Below are positions 1 through 7,792 of a DNA stretch of 25,037 nucleotides, piece by piece (the stretch's first letter is position 1; every line of letters begins with the position of its first letter). The notes beneath the pieces were generated by a model, which saw only the letters and a list, made by a program, of their open reading frames with translations, did not search any database and was not told the origin of the DNA. The stretch covers positions 1-25,037 of the forward strand of contig JBDNFP010000030.1 of NCBI GenBank assembly GCA_041689775.1, read 5' to 3'. The translations under genes and the position numbers were made by a program. Source of the stretch: JBDNFP01 sp041689775 (GTDB taxonomy: Bacteria; Bacteroidota; Bacteroidia; Cytophagales; Spirosomataceae).

Positions 1-148
1 ATGAGTATGTAGCATGACACCAATATAGCGAAATCAACCCATATAATCCATTACCAGTAATAGATTCGGTTTGTTGTAAAATTCATCCACTTGATAAGTT
101 TCAACCTCAATAGCTTGTTAAGAAATAGCTATTATGGAGCTTAGTACT

Positions 149-156
149 TATATTTG
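149..156 (+). promoter_or_regulatory. Putative -7 element (TATATTTG) of a Bacteroidota-type promoter
   Basis: The octamer TATATTTG fits the TAnnTTTG -7 consensus of Bacteroidota primary-sigma promoters. It lies 52 bases before the ATG of the T9SS cargo gene, leaving a short leader. I do not see a good TTG -33 element at the usual 19-21 base spacing, so the call rests on one half of the promoter only. Confidence 0.35.
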
Positions 157-208
157 ATTACAATTCACATCAAATGAAAGTTTGTCTATTCACTACTAAT
201 CATACATT

Positions 209-772
209 ATGAAGCTATTTTCCATACTACTCCTTAGTGCTGCCGCTTTTTGTACTCCCAATGTACAAGCCCAAGATAGCTGTCCCACAACAGTAACCCT
301 GACGGCTCCGCTTACCGGTACAAAAATAGTAGAGCAAGCCAGTGAACACCTCATAGCCTCCAATAGTATTCAATCTGGCGATATTGCCTACCGAGCTGGT
401 AAATCTGTCACGCTTAATCCCGGTTTTGAAGTAAAGCCCGGCACTGTCTTTGAAGCATCCATAGCAGCGTGTTCCCCTATTGAAATGAAACTCGCTACCT
501 GGGAAGAAAACGTGTTTAGCTTAGGATCATACCCAAATCCCTTCGCTCAAAATACTCTTATAGAGTATACTATTCCTGAAAATGCAATGGTAAGTATCAA
601 CATACTCGATGTGCGTGGAACGGTGATATCCCGCTTACTATCCGATAAGGTACAAGAGGGGGGCACTCACCGTATTACTTTCGAATCAGATACCCTGCCC
701 GAAGGAGTTTACATTTGCACACTCACTACTCCCAACGGACGTAAAACTCATAAAATCGTGAAGCAGAAGTAA
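209..772 (+). CDS. Small secreted protein with T9SS type A sorting domain
   Basis: 187 aa. Residues 1-21 form a Sec signal peptide (hydrophobic stretch LFSILLLSAAAFC, cleavage probably after VQA). The middle part (about residues 45-88) carries the pattern IQSGDIAYRAGKSVTLNPGF followed by a Cys, a short module common in Bacteroidota secreted proteins that usually comes just before the sorting tail. Residues about 104-187 are a typical T9SS C-terminal domain: YPNPF, then a beta-rich stretch with VRG, EGVYICTL and a basic end (KTHKIVKQK). The protein has no recognisable catalytic domain, so it is essentially a signal peptide, a spacer module and a sorting tail. The expected fate is export across the inner membrane and transport across or anchoring on the outer membrane by T9SS. 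Its function is unknown. It is monocistronic: a promoter-like octamer lies upstream and a perfect palindrome follows. Confidence 0.85.
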   Translation: MKLFSILLLSAAAFCTPNVQAQDSCPTTVTLTAPLTGTKIVEQASEHLIASNSIQSGDIAYRAGKSVTLNPGFEVKPGTVFEASIAACSPIEMKLATWEENVFSLGSYPNPFAQNTLIEYTIPENAMVSINILDVRGTVISRLLSDKVQEGGTHRITFESDTLPEGVYICTLTTPNGRKTHKIVKQK

Positions 773-783
773 CAAAACATTAG

Positions 784-833
784 AAAAACGAGCGGGGCGA
801 AAGGATTATAATCCTTTCGCCCCGCTCGTTTTT
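784..833. terminator. 50-bp perfect palindrome, probable bidirectional rho-independent terminator
   Basis: Two 25-base arms (784-808 and 809-833) are exact reverse complements with no spacer; in RNA the central bases form a small loop. The arms start with A5 and end with T5, so a GC-rich stem followed by a U tract forms on either strand. It begins 11 bases after the T9SS cargo stop codon and clearly ends that transcript. The next gene is also on the plus strand, so the minus-strand activity has no obvious client. Confidence 0.85.
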
Positions 834-906
834 GATTAATCGGATAATTAACTTTTCTTTACAATCAACTTTTTAAAGAAGAATTAACCAATCCCAAGTG
901 TTCCTC

Positions 907-1242
907 ATGAAGCCAATAACTATCTTACTCGGTTTAGTATTTCTTCTTTTTTCTTACTTCCAATTCAATGATCCTGATCCAGAAATATGGATCTCCGTGT
1001 ACTCGTTTGCGGCCTTAGCCTGCTATATGGCCTACAAAGAACTTTGGCCTTCGGTGGTATTCTACGTACTAGCAGTAGCATACGTTATTGGAGGTATTTA
1101 CCTTTGGCCTCCTGAGTTTGAAGGTATCTTTTTTGGCAACATGGAAATGAAAAGCCTGAACATCGAACTGGCTCGTGAATCACTGGGGCTAGGTATTTGT
1201 GCCATTAGTATGGTATTCCTTGGGTTTTCGCGCCGTCAGTGA
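907..1242 (+). CDS. TMEM220-like small integral membrane protein
   Basis: 111 aa counted from the ATG at 907; a GTG three codons upstream is possible but less likely. There are four predicted hydrophobic segments. The N-terminal segment runs into FQFNDPDPEIWISVY, and the end contains ELARESLGLGICAISMVF. The NDPDP motif between helix 1 and helix 2 and the late E-R/E-LGL helix match the transmembrane 220 family as I know it. The role of that family in bacteria is not established. The gene converges with the biotin ligase gene and the two stop regions overlap by 7 bases. Membrane location is clear from the sequence; the family call is moderately sure. Confidence 0.7.
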   Translation: MKPITILLGLVFLLFSYFQFNDPDPEIWISVYSFAALACYMAYKELWPSVVFYVLAVAYVIGGIYLWPPEFEGIFFGNMEMKSLNIELARESLGLGICAISMVFLGFSRRQ

Positions 1243-2000
1243 TCCCAAATCCATTCTACCTCTTTCATCCCAAATTCCTGAATAGTTCCATCAGCAAGCT
1301 GTATACGTAGCTGGCCTGAGGTAGCTATGTCCTGAATAACCCCATCAAACGTTATCTGCCCGGACCGGTATTTTCGGTTTTTCTGGTAGCCGAGTAGGTT
1401 TCCTAAGTATTCTATTTGGATATCATTATCGTGGCCATTTCTGAGCCTTAGGTACTGGGCTTCGATTGACTGTAACAAAATAGGTAACTCATGGACAAGT
1501 GTAAATTCCTGTCCCGAAACCAGGGACAACGAAGTTGCTCTTGGAACCTCAAAGTGCGTCTGATTGATATTAAGCCCAATACCTACCACCGAATGCGCTA
1601 TCCGGGCACCTTGAATAGCATTTTCAATCAGAATACCACCAATCTTTAAATTATTGACGTACAGATCATTTGGCCATTTAATTTCTGATTTTTCTGTATA
1701 AATAGAAATGTATTTCCGGACCCCCAGAGCCACGGCCTCGCTTAGGAGAAACTGTTCCTTAATTGCCAGAAATGTAGGAGTGAGTACGATAGAAAGCGTA
1801 AAGTTCTTTCCCGTAGAGGTTACCCATTGCGTACCCCGCTGTCCACGACCGGCGGTCTGCTCGTCGGTAATGACAACCACCCCTTCCGAAAAGCGATTGT
1901 TGCGCACTAATTCAGCCGCTATGTCGTTGGTAGAATGACAACTTGGCAGATAAACAATCTTTTTACCCAGAAAAAGGGTTTTGGGACAGGAGTCGTACAC
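1236..2000 (-). CDS. birA: Biotin--[acetyl-CoA-carboxylase] ligase
   Basis: Attaches biotin, via biotinyl-AMP, to the lysine of the biotin carboxyl carrier protein. Visible landmarks, numbered from a GTG start at 2000: CHSTND (21-26), the biotinyl-AMP loop GRGQRGTQW (51-59), KWPNDLY (108-114) and KIGGILIE (119-126), followed by the small C-terminal SH3-like domain. There is no N-terminal helix-turn-helix, so this is the group I, non-repressor type. The open frame continues upstream to an ATG at 2114, but that extension reads into rsfS and is low-complexity. The GTG giving MYDSCPKTLF, about 254 aa, fits the family better. It is divergent from rsfS, with about 80 bases between the two starts. 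Confidence 0.93.
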   Translation of the reverse strand: MYDSCPKTLFLGKKIVYLPSCHSTNDIAAELVRNNRFSEGVVVITDEQTAGRGQRGTQWVTSTGKNFTLSIVLTPTFLAIKEQFLLSEAVALGVRKYISIYTEKSEIKWPNDLYVNNLKIGGILIENAIQGARIAHSVVGIGLNINQTHFEVPRATSLSLVSGQEFTLVHELPILLQSIEAQYLRLRNGHDNDIQIEYLGNLLGYQKNRKYRSGQITFDGVIQDIATSGQLRIQLADGTIQEFGMKEVEWIWDH

Positions 2001-2080
2001 TTTTTTGGGTTTATTTTTTACTTTTATAAATGGGAAAAGCTGCCACGCACTATTTCCTCTTTCACTGGTAACACTAACGC

Positions 2081-2464
2081 ATGAAACAACGCAAAAATAA
2101 AGAAGTATCTTCACAAGACCTCTGCCAACTTGTAGTGAAAGGAATGATTGAAAAGAAAGGGCAGGAAGTTGCTATTCTCGATCTTCGTAACGTAAAAAAT
2201 GCCGTCGCTGATTATTTTGTTATTTGTTCGGGTACATCTGATACCCAAATTGACGCAATAGCTGATTCGGTTGAACATGAAGTTCACAAGGCTATCGATG
2301 AAAACCCTTGGCACAAAGAAGGAAAAGCAAACCGCGAATGGATCTTGATTGATTACGTGGACGTGGTAGTCCATGTATTTCAAAGGGATCGTCGCAAATA
2401 CTATGATCTTGAAGAACTATGGGGAGATGGAGACCTTACAGTAGTAGAAGAAACAGTAGCCTGA
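2081..2464 (+). CDS. rsfS: Ribosome silencing factor RsfS
   Basis: 127 aa, the normal length for the RsfS/Iojap family. RsfS binds ribosomal protein uL14 on the large subunit and blocks joining of the 30S subunit, lowering translation under nutrient limitation. The family core is visible: ADYFVICSGTSDTQI (about 43-57), EWILIDYVDVVVHVF (about 86-100) and RRKYYDLEELW (about 103-113). The gene is followed by ftsH 70 bases later on the same strand, with no hairpin between, so the two are probably cotranscribed. The order birA, rsfS, ftsH is common in Bacteroidota. Confidence 0.95.
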   Translation: MKQRKNKEVSSQDLCQLVVKGMIEKKGQEVAILDLRNVKNAVADYFVICSGTSDTQIDAIADSVEHEVHKAIDENPWHKEGKANREWILIDYVDVVVHVFQRDRRKYYDLEELWGDGDLTVVEETVA

Positions 2465-2534
2465 TTGGTTCCCGTGAACATTAAGCGCGTAGAATTCGTT
2501 TTAAAAACAAACTTGTACTAATGTTTAAATTATA

Positions 2535-4619
2535 ATGTCAGAAAACGATAACAAAAGAAATCCTTTGAATCCAAAGAGTCCACAACGTGGCTATCAGGGC
2601 TGGATTATTGCAGCTCTGATTGCGACGATACTTGGGATTACATACTTAAACCGCTCTTCCTCCGTCCGTGAAATTACTCAAAAACGCTTTGAGAAAATGG
2701 TAACTGATGGAGAAGTAGCCCGCGTTACTATTGTAAACGACAAGTCAGTAGAGGTTACCTTGAATCCCGAAGCTCTTAGAAGAGATAAGTATCAGGTAAT
2801 CACGAAAGAAAATAACTATTTCGGAGGTGAAGCCGGTCCTCACTATCAGTTTCAGGTAACTTCCGCAGAAACTTTCAAGGAAGACCTTGAACACATGCAG
2901 GAGAAAGTACCAGATGGTGATAAGGTGGAGTACAAAATTGATACCCGAAACGACTGGACCAGCTTCATTGGCACATGGGGCTTCTTCATTGTCATGATTC
3001 TAGTGATGTACTTCCTGCTTGGTCGAATGTCAGGTGGAGTTGGCCCGGGTGGACAAATTTTCAACATTGGTCGATCAAAAGCAACTCTTTTTGACGCTGA
3101 AAACAAGGTGAAAATTACGTTTAATGACGTAGCCGGACTTGATGAGGCCAAAGAAGAAATCAAAGAAATCGTTGACTACCTTAAAAGCCCTGATAAATTT
3201 AAAAGATTAGGTGCTAAAATACCCAAAGGTGCACTTCTTATAGGCCCTCCAGGTACTGGTAAAACGTTGCTTGCCAAGGCTGTTGCCGGTGAAGCGGCCG
3301 TACCTTTCTTCTCTTTATCAGGTTCTGACTTTGTGGAAATGTTTGTTGGTGTGGGTGCCGCTCGTGTACGTGACCTATTTAAGCAAGCCAAGGAGAAGTC
3401 TCCCTGTATCATCTTCATTGATGAGATTGATGCCGTAGGACGTTCACGGGGACGGGGTGGAATGCCCGGCTCTAACGACGAGCGGGAAAATACACTGAAC
3501 TCACTCTTAGTAGAAATGGATGGGTTTGGTAGCGATTCTGGAATCATTATCATAGCCGCGACCAACCGACCTGATGTACTTGACTCTGCTCTATTACGTC
3601 CAGGTCGCTTTGACCGTCAGATTTCAGTAGATAAGCCCGATGTTATTGGTCGCGAAGCCATCTTCAAGGTACATTTGAAGCCTATCAAAATCTCACAAGA
3701 CGTTGATATCCAAAAACTAGCCGCTCAAACTCCTGGTTTTGCTGGAGCCGAGATTGCCAACGTATCGAATGAGGCTGCCCTGATTGCGGCTCGTCGTGAT
3801 CGCGATGAAGTTACTATGCAGGATTTTCAGGATGCGATGGACCGCGTAATCGGTGGTTTGGAAAAGAAGAACAAATTGATCTCTCCCGAAGAAAAGGAGA
3901 TTGTAGCTTTCCACGAAGCTGGCCACGCAGTAGCTGGTTGGTACTTGGAACACGCAGATCCTTTGGTAAAAGTAACGATTGTACCTCGCGGGGTTGCTGC
4001 CCTAGGGTACGCCCAATACTTACCTCGTGAGCAGTATCTTTACCGTACCGAGCAATTGTTCGATGAAATGTGCATGACCTTGGGTGGTCGGGCAGCAGAG
4101 GATGTAGTATTTGGTAAGATTTCTACCGGAGCACTCAGCGATCTCGAACGCGTGACGAAAGTTGCGTACAGCATGGTAACCATGTATGGTATGAACGACA
4201 AAATTGGGAACATTTCATTTTATGATTCAAAGCAGTCGGACTATACATTCACCAAGCCATACTCGGAAGCTACTGCCGAAAAAATTGATCACGAAGTACG
4301 TCTTTTGGTAGATAAAGCCTACCAACGCGTAATAAACCTACTAACAGAAAAGCGTGAAGAGTTAGAAATTATTGCTCGGAAGCTACTCGAAAAAGAGATT
4401 TTATTCCAAGGCGATTTGGAAATTCTGATTGGAAAGCGCCCTTATGAAAAGGAAACAAATTATCAGGCTTACGTAAATCGTCGCTCACGCGAAGAAGCGG
4501 CTCTCCATGATGAAACAGTGAAGAAAGCTCTGGAAGAGAAAACAAAAACTGAAAATGTAATCTCTGAAACGGGTGATGAAACAGAAGCCGAAAGTCCGGC
4601 AGAAGAATCAAAAGCTTGA
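2535..4619 (+). CDS. ftsH: ATP-dependent zinc metalloprotease FtsH
   Basis: 694 aa. A membrane-anchored AAA+ protease that degrades misfolded membrane proteins and selected cytosolic regulators. Visible parts: a short N-terminal tail, transmembrane segment 1 (about 23-39), a periplasmic FtsH-extracellular domain (about 45-140), transmembrane segment 2 (about 144-162), Walker A GPPGTGKT (237-244), Walker B IIFIDEID (292-299), the second region of homology with ATNRPD and RPGRFDR (about 342-361), and the zinc-binding HEAGH motif (460-464). The C-terminus is a glutamate-rich tail beginning near residue 655, often seen in Bacteroidota FtsH. It probably shares a transcript with rsfS and ends in a strong hairpin. 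Confidence 0.98.
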   Translation: MSENDNKRNPLNPKSPQRGYQGWIIAALIATILGITYLNRSSSVREITQKRFEKMVTDGEVARVTIVNDKSVEVTLNPEALRRDKYQVITKENNYFGGEAGPHYQFQVTSAETFKEDLEHMQEKVPDGDKVEYKIDTRNDWTSFIGTWGFFIVMILVMYFLLGRMSGGVGPGGQIFNIGRSKATLFDAENKVKITFNDVAGLDEAKEEIKEIVDYLKSPDKFKRLGAKIPKGALLIGPPGTGKTLLAKAVAGEAAVPFFSLSGSDFVEMFVGVGAARVRDLFKQAKEKSPCIIFIDEIDAVGRSRGRGGMPGSNDERENTLNSLLVEMDGFGSDSGIIIIAATNRPDVLDSALLRPGRFDRQISVDKPDVIGREAIFKVHLKPIKISQDVDIQKLAAQTPGFAGAEIANVSNEAALIAARRDRDEVTMQDFQDAMDRVIGGLEKKNKLISPEEKEIVAFHEAGHAVAGWYLEHADPLVKVTIVPRGVAALGYAQYLPREQYLYRTEQLFDEMCMTLGGRAAEDVVFGKISTGALSDLERVTKVAYSMVTMYGMNDKIGNISFYDSKQSDYTFTKPYSEATAEKIDHEVRLLVDKAYQRVINLLTEKREELEIIARKLLEKEILFQGDLEILIGKRPYEKETNYQAYVNRRSREEAALHDETVKKALEEKTKTENVISETGDETEAESPAEESKA

Positions 4620-4640
4620 TTTATGTTGAAGGTAAAATAA

Positions 4641-4680
4641 GTAAATGGGGTGTTGGATCTGAATCCAACACCCCATTTAC
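4641..4680. terminator. Bidirectional rho-independent terminator between ftsH and the ALDH gene
   Basis: Perfect 18-bp stem (4641-4658 with 4663-4680) and a 4-base loop CTGA. It lies 21 bases after the ftsH stop and 22 bases after the stop of the convergent aldehyde dehydrogenase gene. There is no long U run on either side, but position and stem strength support shared termination. Confidence 0.75.
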
Positions 4681-4702
4681 GTTCAAGTCACTATTCCAAA
4701 AC

Positions 4703-6229
4703 TCAGAGTTCAAACGTAATTCCCTGGGCTAAGGGCAAGGCAAAACCATAGTTGATAGTATTAGTCTGCCTCCGCATGTATGCTTTCCAGGCATCCGAGC
4801 CTGACTCTCGTCCACCACCGGTTTCTTTTTCACCGCCAAAGGCTCCGCCGATCTCTGCCCCTGAGGTACCAATGTTGACGTTCGCAATCCCGCAGTCGCT
4901 ACCTCCTACCGATAAGAATTGCTCCGCTTCTCGCATATTTAACGTAAATATAGCCGACGAGAGCCCTTGAGGCACTCCGTTCTGCATCTCAACTGCTTCC
5001 TCTAAGGTGGTATATTTCATCATGTACAGGATAGGCGCAAAGGTCTCGTGTTGCACGATGTCCCAATGATTTTCAACTTCGGCCACACAGGGCTGCACAT
5101 AGCAGCCGGAATTGTACCCCTCACCTGAAAGTACCTTAGGTTCTACCACAAAGCTCCCCCCCTTCTTTTTTACTGACTCTACCGCAGCCAGGTAATTAGC
5201 AACTGCATTAGTATCAATCACAGGGCCTACGTGCTGGGTATAATCCAGTGGATCGCCGATTCGGAGCTGAGTATATGCTTTTTGCAAACGTTGCTTCATC
5301 TCTTCATAGACACTTTCGTGGATGATAAGCCGACGCGTGCTGGTACAGCGCTGACCAGCCGTGCCCACTGCCCCAAATACTACCGCCGGAATGGCTACTG
5401 TCATGTCTGCATTAGGGGTAATGATAATGGCGTTATTTCCCCCTAATTCAAGCAGGCTCCGCCCCAGTCTACGCCCAACTGCCTTGGCTACTGACTTACC
5501 CATCCGTGTACTGCCGGTAGCAGATACAAGGTTAATACGGCGATCATCGGCGATCCATTCACCAACAGCTCTACCTCCCATTACTAAAGAAGAAACTCCT
5601 TCCGGAACGTTATTCTTTTTAAGCACATCGCGGATAATATTCTGACAGGCTATACCAGTCAATGGGGTTTTCTCCGAAGGTTTCCAGACACATACGTCCC
5701 CGCACACCCACGCAATCATCGCATTCCATGACCACACCGCTACCGGGAAATTAAAAGCAGAGATGATACCCACCACTCCCATCGGATGCCATTGCTCGTA
5801 CATACGGTGAGCAGGACGCTCGCTATGCATGGTCAGACCGTACAGCTGCCGCGAAAGTCCTACCGCGAAATCACAGATATCAATTACTTCCTGTACCTCG
5901 CCAAGGCCTTCTTGTAAGCTTTTACCCATTTCGTAACTGACCAACTCGCCCAGGGCTTGTTTATGGAAACGAAATTGCTCTCCCATCTGACGAACGATTT
6001 CACCACGCTGTGGTGCCGGCTTCTGACGCCATTCCTTAAACGCCAGTTCGGCTACTTCTAATACCCGGTCGTAGTCTTCGCGTGAGGCTTCCCTCGTGGT
6101 ACCAATGAGGGTACCATCTACCGGAGAAAAGGAGTCCAGGGTACTGCCCTGCCCCTCCCATTGATGCTGCCCGGTGCTCAGGCCCGCATTGGATAATTCT
6201 ATTGAAAGTTCAGAAAGAAAAGTATGCAT
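4703..6229 (-). CDS. ALDH7-type aldehyde dehydrogenase (probable 2-aminoadipate 6-semialdehyde dehydrogenase)
   Basis: 508 aa NAD(P)-dependent aldehyde dehydrogenase. Landmarks: the oxyanion-hole Asn in ISAFNFP (N160), the cofactor-binding stretch VWKPSEKTP (181-189), the general base in LELGGNN (E261) and the nucleophile in GTAGQRCTSTRR (C295). The HPMGVVGIISAFNFPVAVW block and the length point to the ALDH7 (antiquitin/AmaB) subfamily, which oxidises alpha-aminoadipate semialdehyde or its cyclic form in lysine breakdown. The saccharopine dehydrogenase family gene lies 98 bases upstream on the same strand, and its usual product is exactly that semialdehyde. The substrate is therefore inferred from subfamily plus context. 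The ATG at 6229 gives a sensible N-terminus. Confidence 0.85.
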   Translation of the reverse strand: MHTFLSELSIELSNAGLSTGQHQWEGQGSTLDSFSPVDGTLIGTTREASREDYDRVLEVAELAFKEWRQKPAPQRGEIVRQMGEQFRFHKQALGELVSYEMGKSLQEGLGEVQEVIDICDFAVGLSRQLYGLTMHSERPAHRMYEQWHPMGVVGIISAFNFPVAVWSWNAMIAWVCGDVCVWKPSEKTPLTGIACQNIIRDVLKKNNVPEGVSSLVMGGRAVGEWIADDRRINLVSATGSTRMGKSVAKAVGRRLGRSLLELGGNNAIIITPNADMTVAIPAVVFGAVGTAGQRCTSTRRLIIHESVYEEMKQRLQKAYTQLRIGDPLDYTQHVGPVIDTNAVANYLAAVESVKKKGGSFVVEPKVLSGEGYNSGCYVQPCVAEVENHWDIVQHETFAPILYMMKYTTLEEAVEMQNGVPQGLSSAIFTLNMREAEQFLSVGGSDCGIANVNIGTSGAEIGGAFGGEKETGGGRESGSDAWKAYMRRQTNTINYGFALPLAQGITFEL

Positions 6230-6327
6230 GTTTAATTATGATTATAGACAAAATGGAGGAATTGGCTTAGGTCTTGTCCGGAAATATGCTCTGCTGTCAC
6301 ACCGCTGGGCGACGGTTGATCTTGTAG

Positions 6328-7389
6328 TCAACCATTATTTTCGTAGAAAGAACCGTTGACAGTTTTCAAGAACTGATCTAGCGGAATATCCTCCTGCTTA
6401 ATAAATCCTGTATTGGGTAAACTACCATTAGCTACCATTTCCACTACGGCAGCGATGGAAGCAGCCGTCGTCCAGGAAATGGCCCGCCAATGTTGTCCAT
6501 CTATTTCGATTGGGTGGTAGGCTTTATAAAACTCTTCACGTTCCAGATGATCGCCCTTCCAGCCTTCCACTACGGCATATACGTACACAACATCTTCCTG
6601 CACCGGAGGTTTTGCCTCGGTTAGTATTTGCTCAATCAACTCCCGCTTATTTTTGAGGATTAATTCATAGAGCATAAAGCGCATCAACTTCGCGTGACCG
6701 GGATAACGGATCGTTTTATAGTTCAGGGTATCCACCTTCCCTTCGTAGGTTTCACACATAGTACCCAGGCCTCCGGAGGTTGTAAAAGCCTCAAACTCCT
6801 GGCCTTCGATATTAATTACTTCGATACCATCCAGAGAAGAAACCGTTTTTCTTACCCCATTTTGGATTACTTCGGCATCGTTAATATATTCATTAATTAC
6901 CCCAGCCGGCGACCACGTAAACGAGTACCCCATCAATCCGTTCGGGTAGCGGGGCAATGCTCCCACCCGAAGCTCAATATCCCGGAGTCGGGTAAATTTG
7001 GATGCCAGATCAGCACCTACAATCCCAATAAAACCGGGTGCCAGGCCACACTGAGGAGCCATCACACCTTTACTATCCTTCGCCATTTCTCTGATAGCAG
7101 TAGTAGTAGGCACATCTTCGGTAAGGTCGAAATAATGTATGCCTAATTTGTATGCCAGCCTGGCAATGGGGAGATTCAGGTTATAGGGCATGCAGGAAAC
7201 TACAGCATCAAAGCCACCCAAGGTTTCTTCAAGTAAAGATGCATCTGCCACATCACCCTTTACAACCGGAAAAGGCAGTTTAGCGGCCGGCTGATTCTTA
7301 TCAAACCCTGTTACTTTAAATTGTTTGCTAAGTAAAGTACCCACCAACGAGCCAACTTTACCCATACCAAAAACTACTATTTTCTTCAT
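6328..7389 (-). CDS. Saccharopine dehydrogenase family protein (lysine catabolism)
   Basis: 353 aa from the ATG at 7389; the frame extends five codons upstream but MKKIVVFGMGKVG is the natural N-terminus. The Rossmann motif GMGKVG (8-13) starts the NAD(P)-binding domain. It is followed by MPYNLNLPIARLAY and a long catalytic domain containing CGLAPGFIG, as in Lys9-like saccharopine reductases/dehydrogenases. The likely reaction is saccharopine to glutamate plus 2-aminoadipate 6-semialdehyde, which the downstream ALDH7 would oxidise. The lysine:2-oxoglutarate reductase half is not fused here and is not in the window. A carboxynorspermidine-type activity is a weaker alternative. Confidence 0.8.
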   Translation of the reverse strand: MKKIVVFGMGKVGSLVGTLLSKQFKVTGFDKNQPAAKLPFPVVKGDVADASLLEETLGGFDAVVSCMPYNLNLPIARLAYKLGIHYFDLTEDVPTTTAIREMAKDSKGVMAPQCGLAPGFIGIVGADLASKFTRLRDIELRVGALPRYPNGLMGYSFTWSPAGVINEYINDAEVIQNGVRKTVSSLDGIEVINIEGQEFEAFTTSGGLGTMCETYEGKVDTLNYKTIRYPGHAKLMRFMLYELILKNKRELIEQILTEAKPPVQEDVVYVYAVVEGWKGDHLEREEFYKAYHPIEIDGQHWRAISWTTAASIAAVVEMVANGSLPNTGFIKQEDIPLDQFLKTVNGSFYENNG

Positions 7390-7700
7390 GAGGAATACTA
7401 TCATCGGGGTGGAAGCCCCTTTATAACGAATGGATTAAAGGCTACATGGATATGGCGTATAAACTCTCTCACCACAGAAAGAAGAAGCATACAATCGATT
7501 AAAAATTAGAAAAAGAGAAAAAACACTACATACCCGGAACATGCGAGCTCATGCTACGGAGGAAGGCGAATCGTGCCCGCTGTATGTTGAATAGTGGATT
7601 CAAAGAAACGAGATGATAAATGCTTGTCTACAAATATACATTTTTGATGTGTGAATTTAAAATGATAGTATTTCAGGAACCTGTAAAACTTTAATCATAA
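7390..7700. other. Non-coding gap upstream of the saccharopine dehydrogenase gene
   Basis: About 310 bases with no coding frame that looks real. It holds the putative minus-strand -7 element at 7631-7638 and then a leader rich in purines. No tRNA-like fold, riboswitch that I recognise, or repeat was seen. Confidence 0.5.
7631..7638 (-). promoter_or_regulatory. Putative -7 element (TATATTTG on the minus strand)
   Basis: Read on the minus strand the octamer is TATATTTG, matching TAnnTTTG. It lies about 240 bases upstream of the saccharopine dehydrogenase start, implying a long leader. Upstream at about 19 bases there is only a T-rich stretch, not a clean TTG. It is the best match in this gap. 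Confidence 0.35.
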
Positions 7701-7742
7701 AAAGCTACTTTCTTATCCAGAATAGGACAAAAAAGTAGCTTT
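7701..7742 (-). terminator. Probable terminator after the TPR lipoprotein gene
   Basis: An 11-bp perfect stem, AAAGCTACTTT (7701-7711) with AAAGTAGCTTT (7732-7742), encloses a 20-base loop. It starts 51 bases after the stop codon of the minus-strand TPR gene. A short T-rich stretch follows on that strand. The stem is AT-rich and the loop is large, so efficiency is uncertain. Confidence 0.5.
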
Positions 7743-7792
7743 CAAAAGCCTCTGAAATCAGCCTTTCGAGAATTTGGTAATTAATAAAAGCC

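Noticed and set aside
2001..2114. Upstream extension of the biotin ligase
   Set aside because: It overlaps the start of rsfS on the other strand and does not match the family; the GTG at 2000 gives the expected N-terminus.
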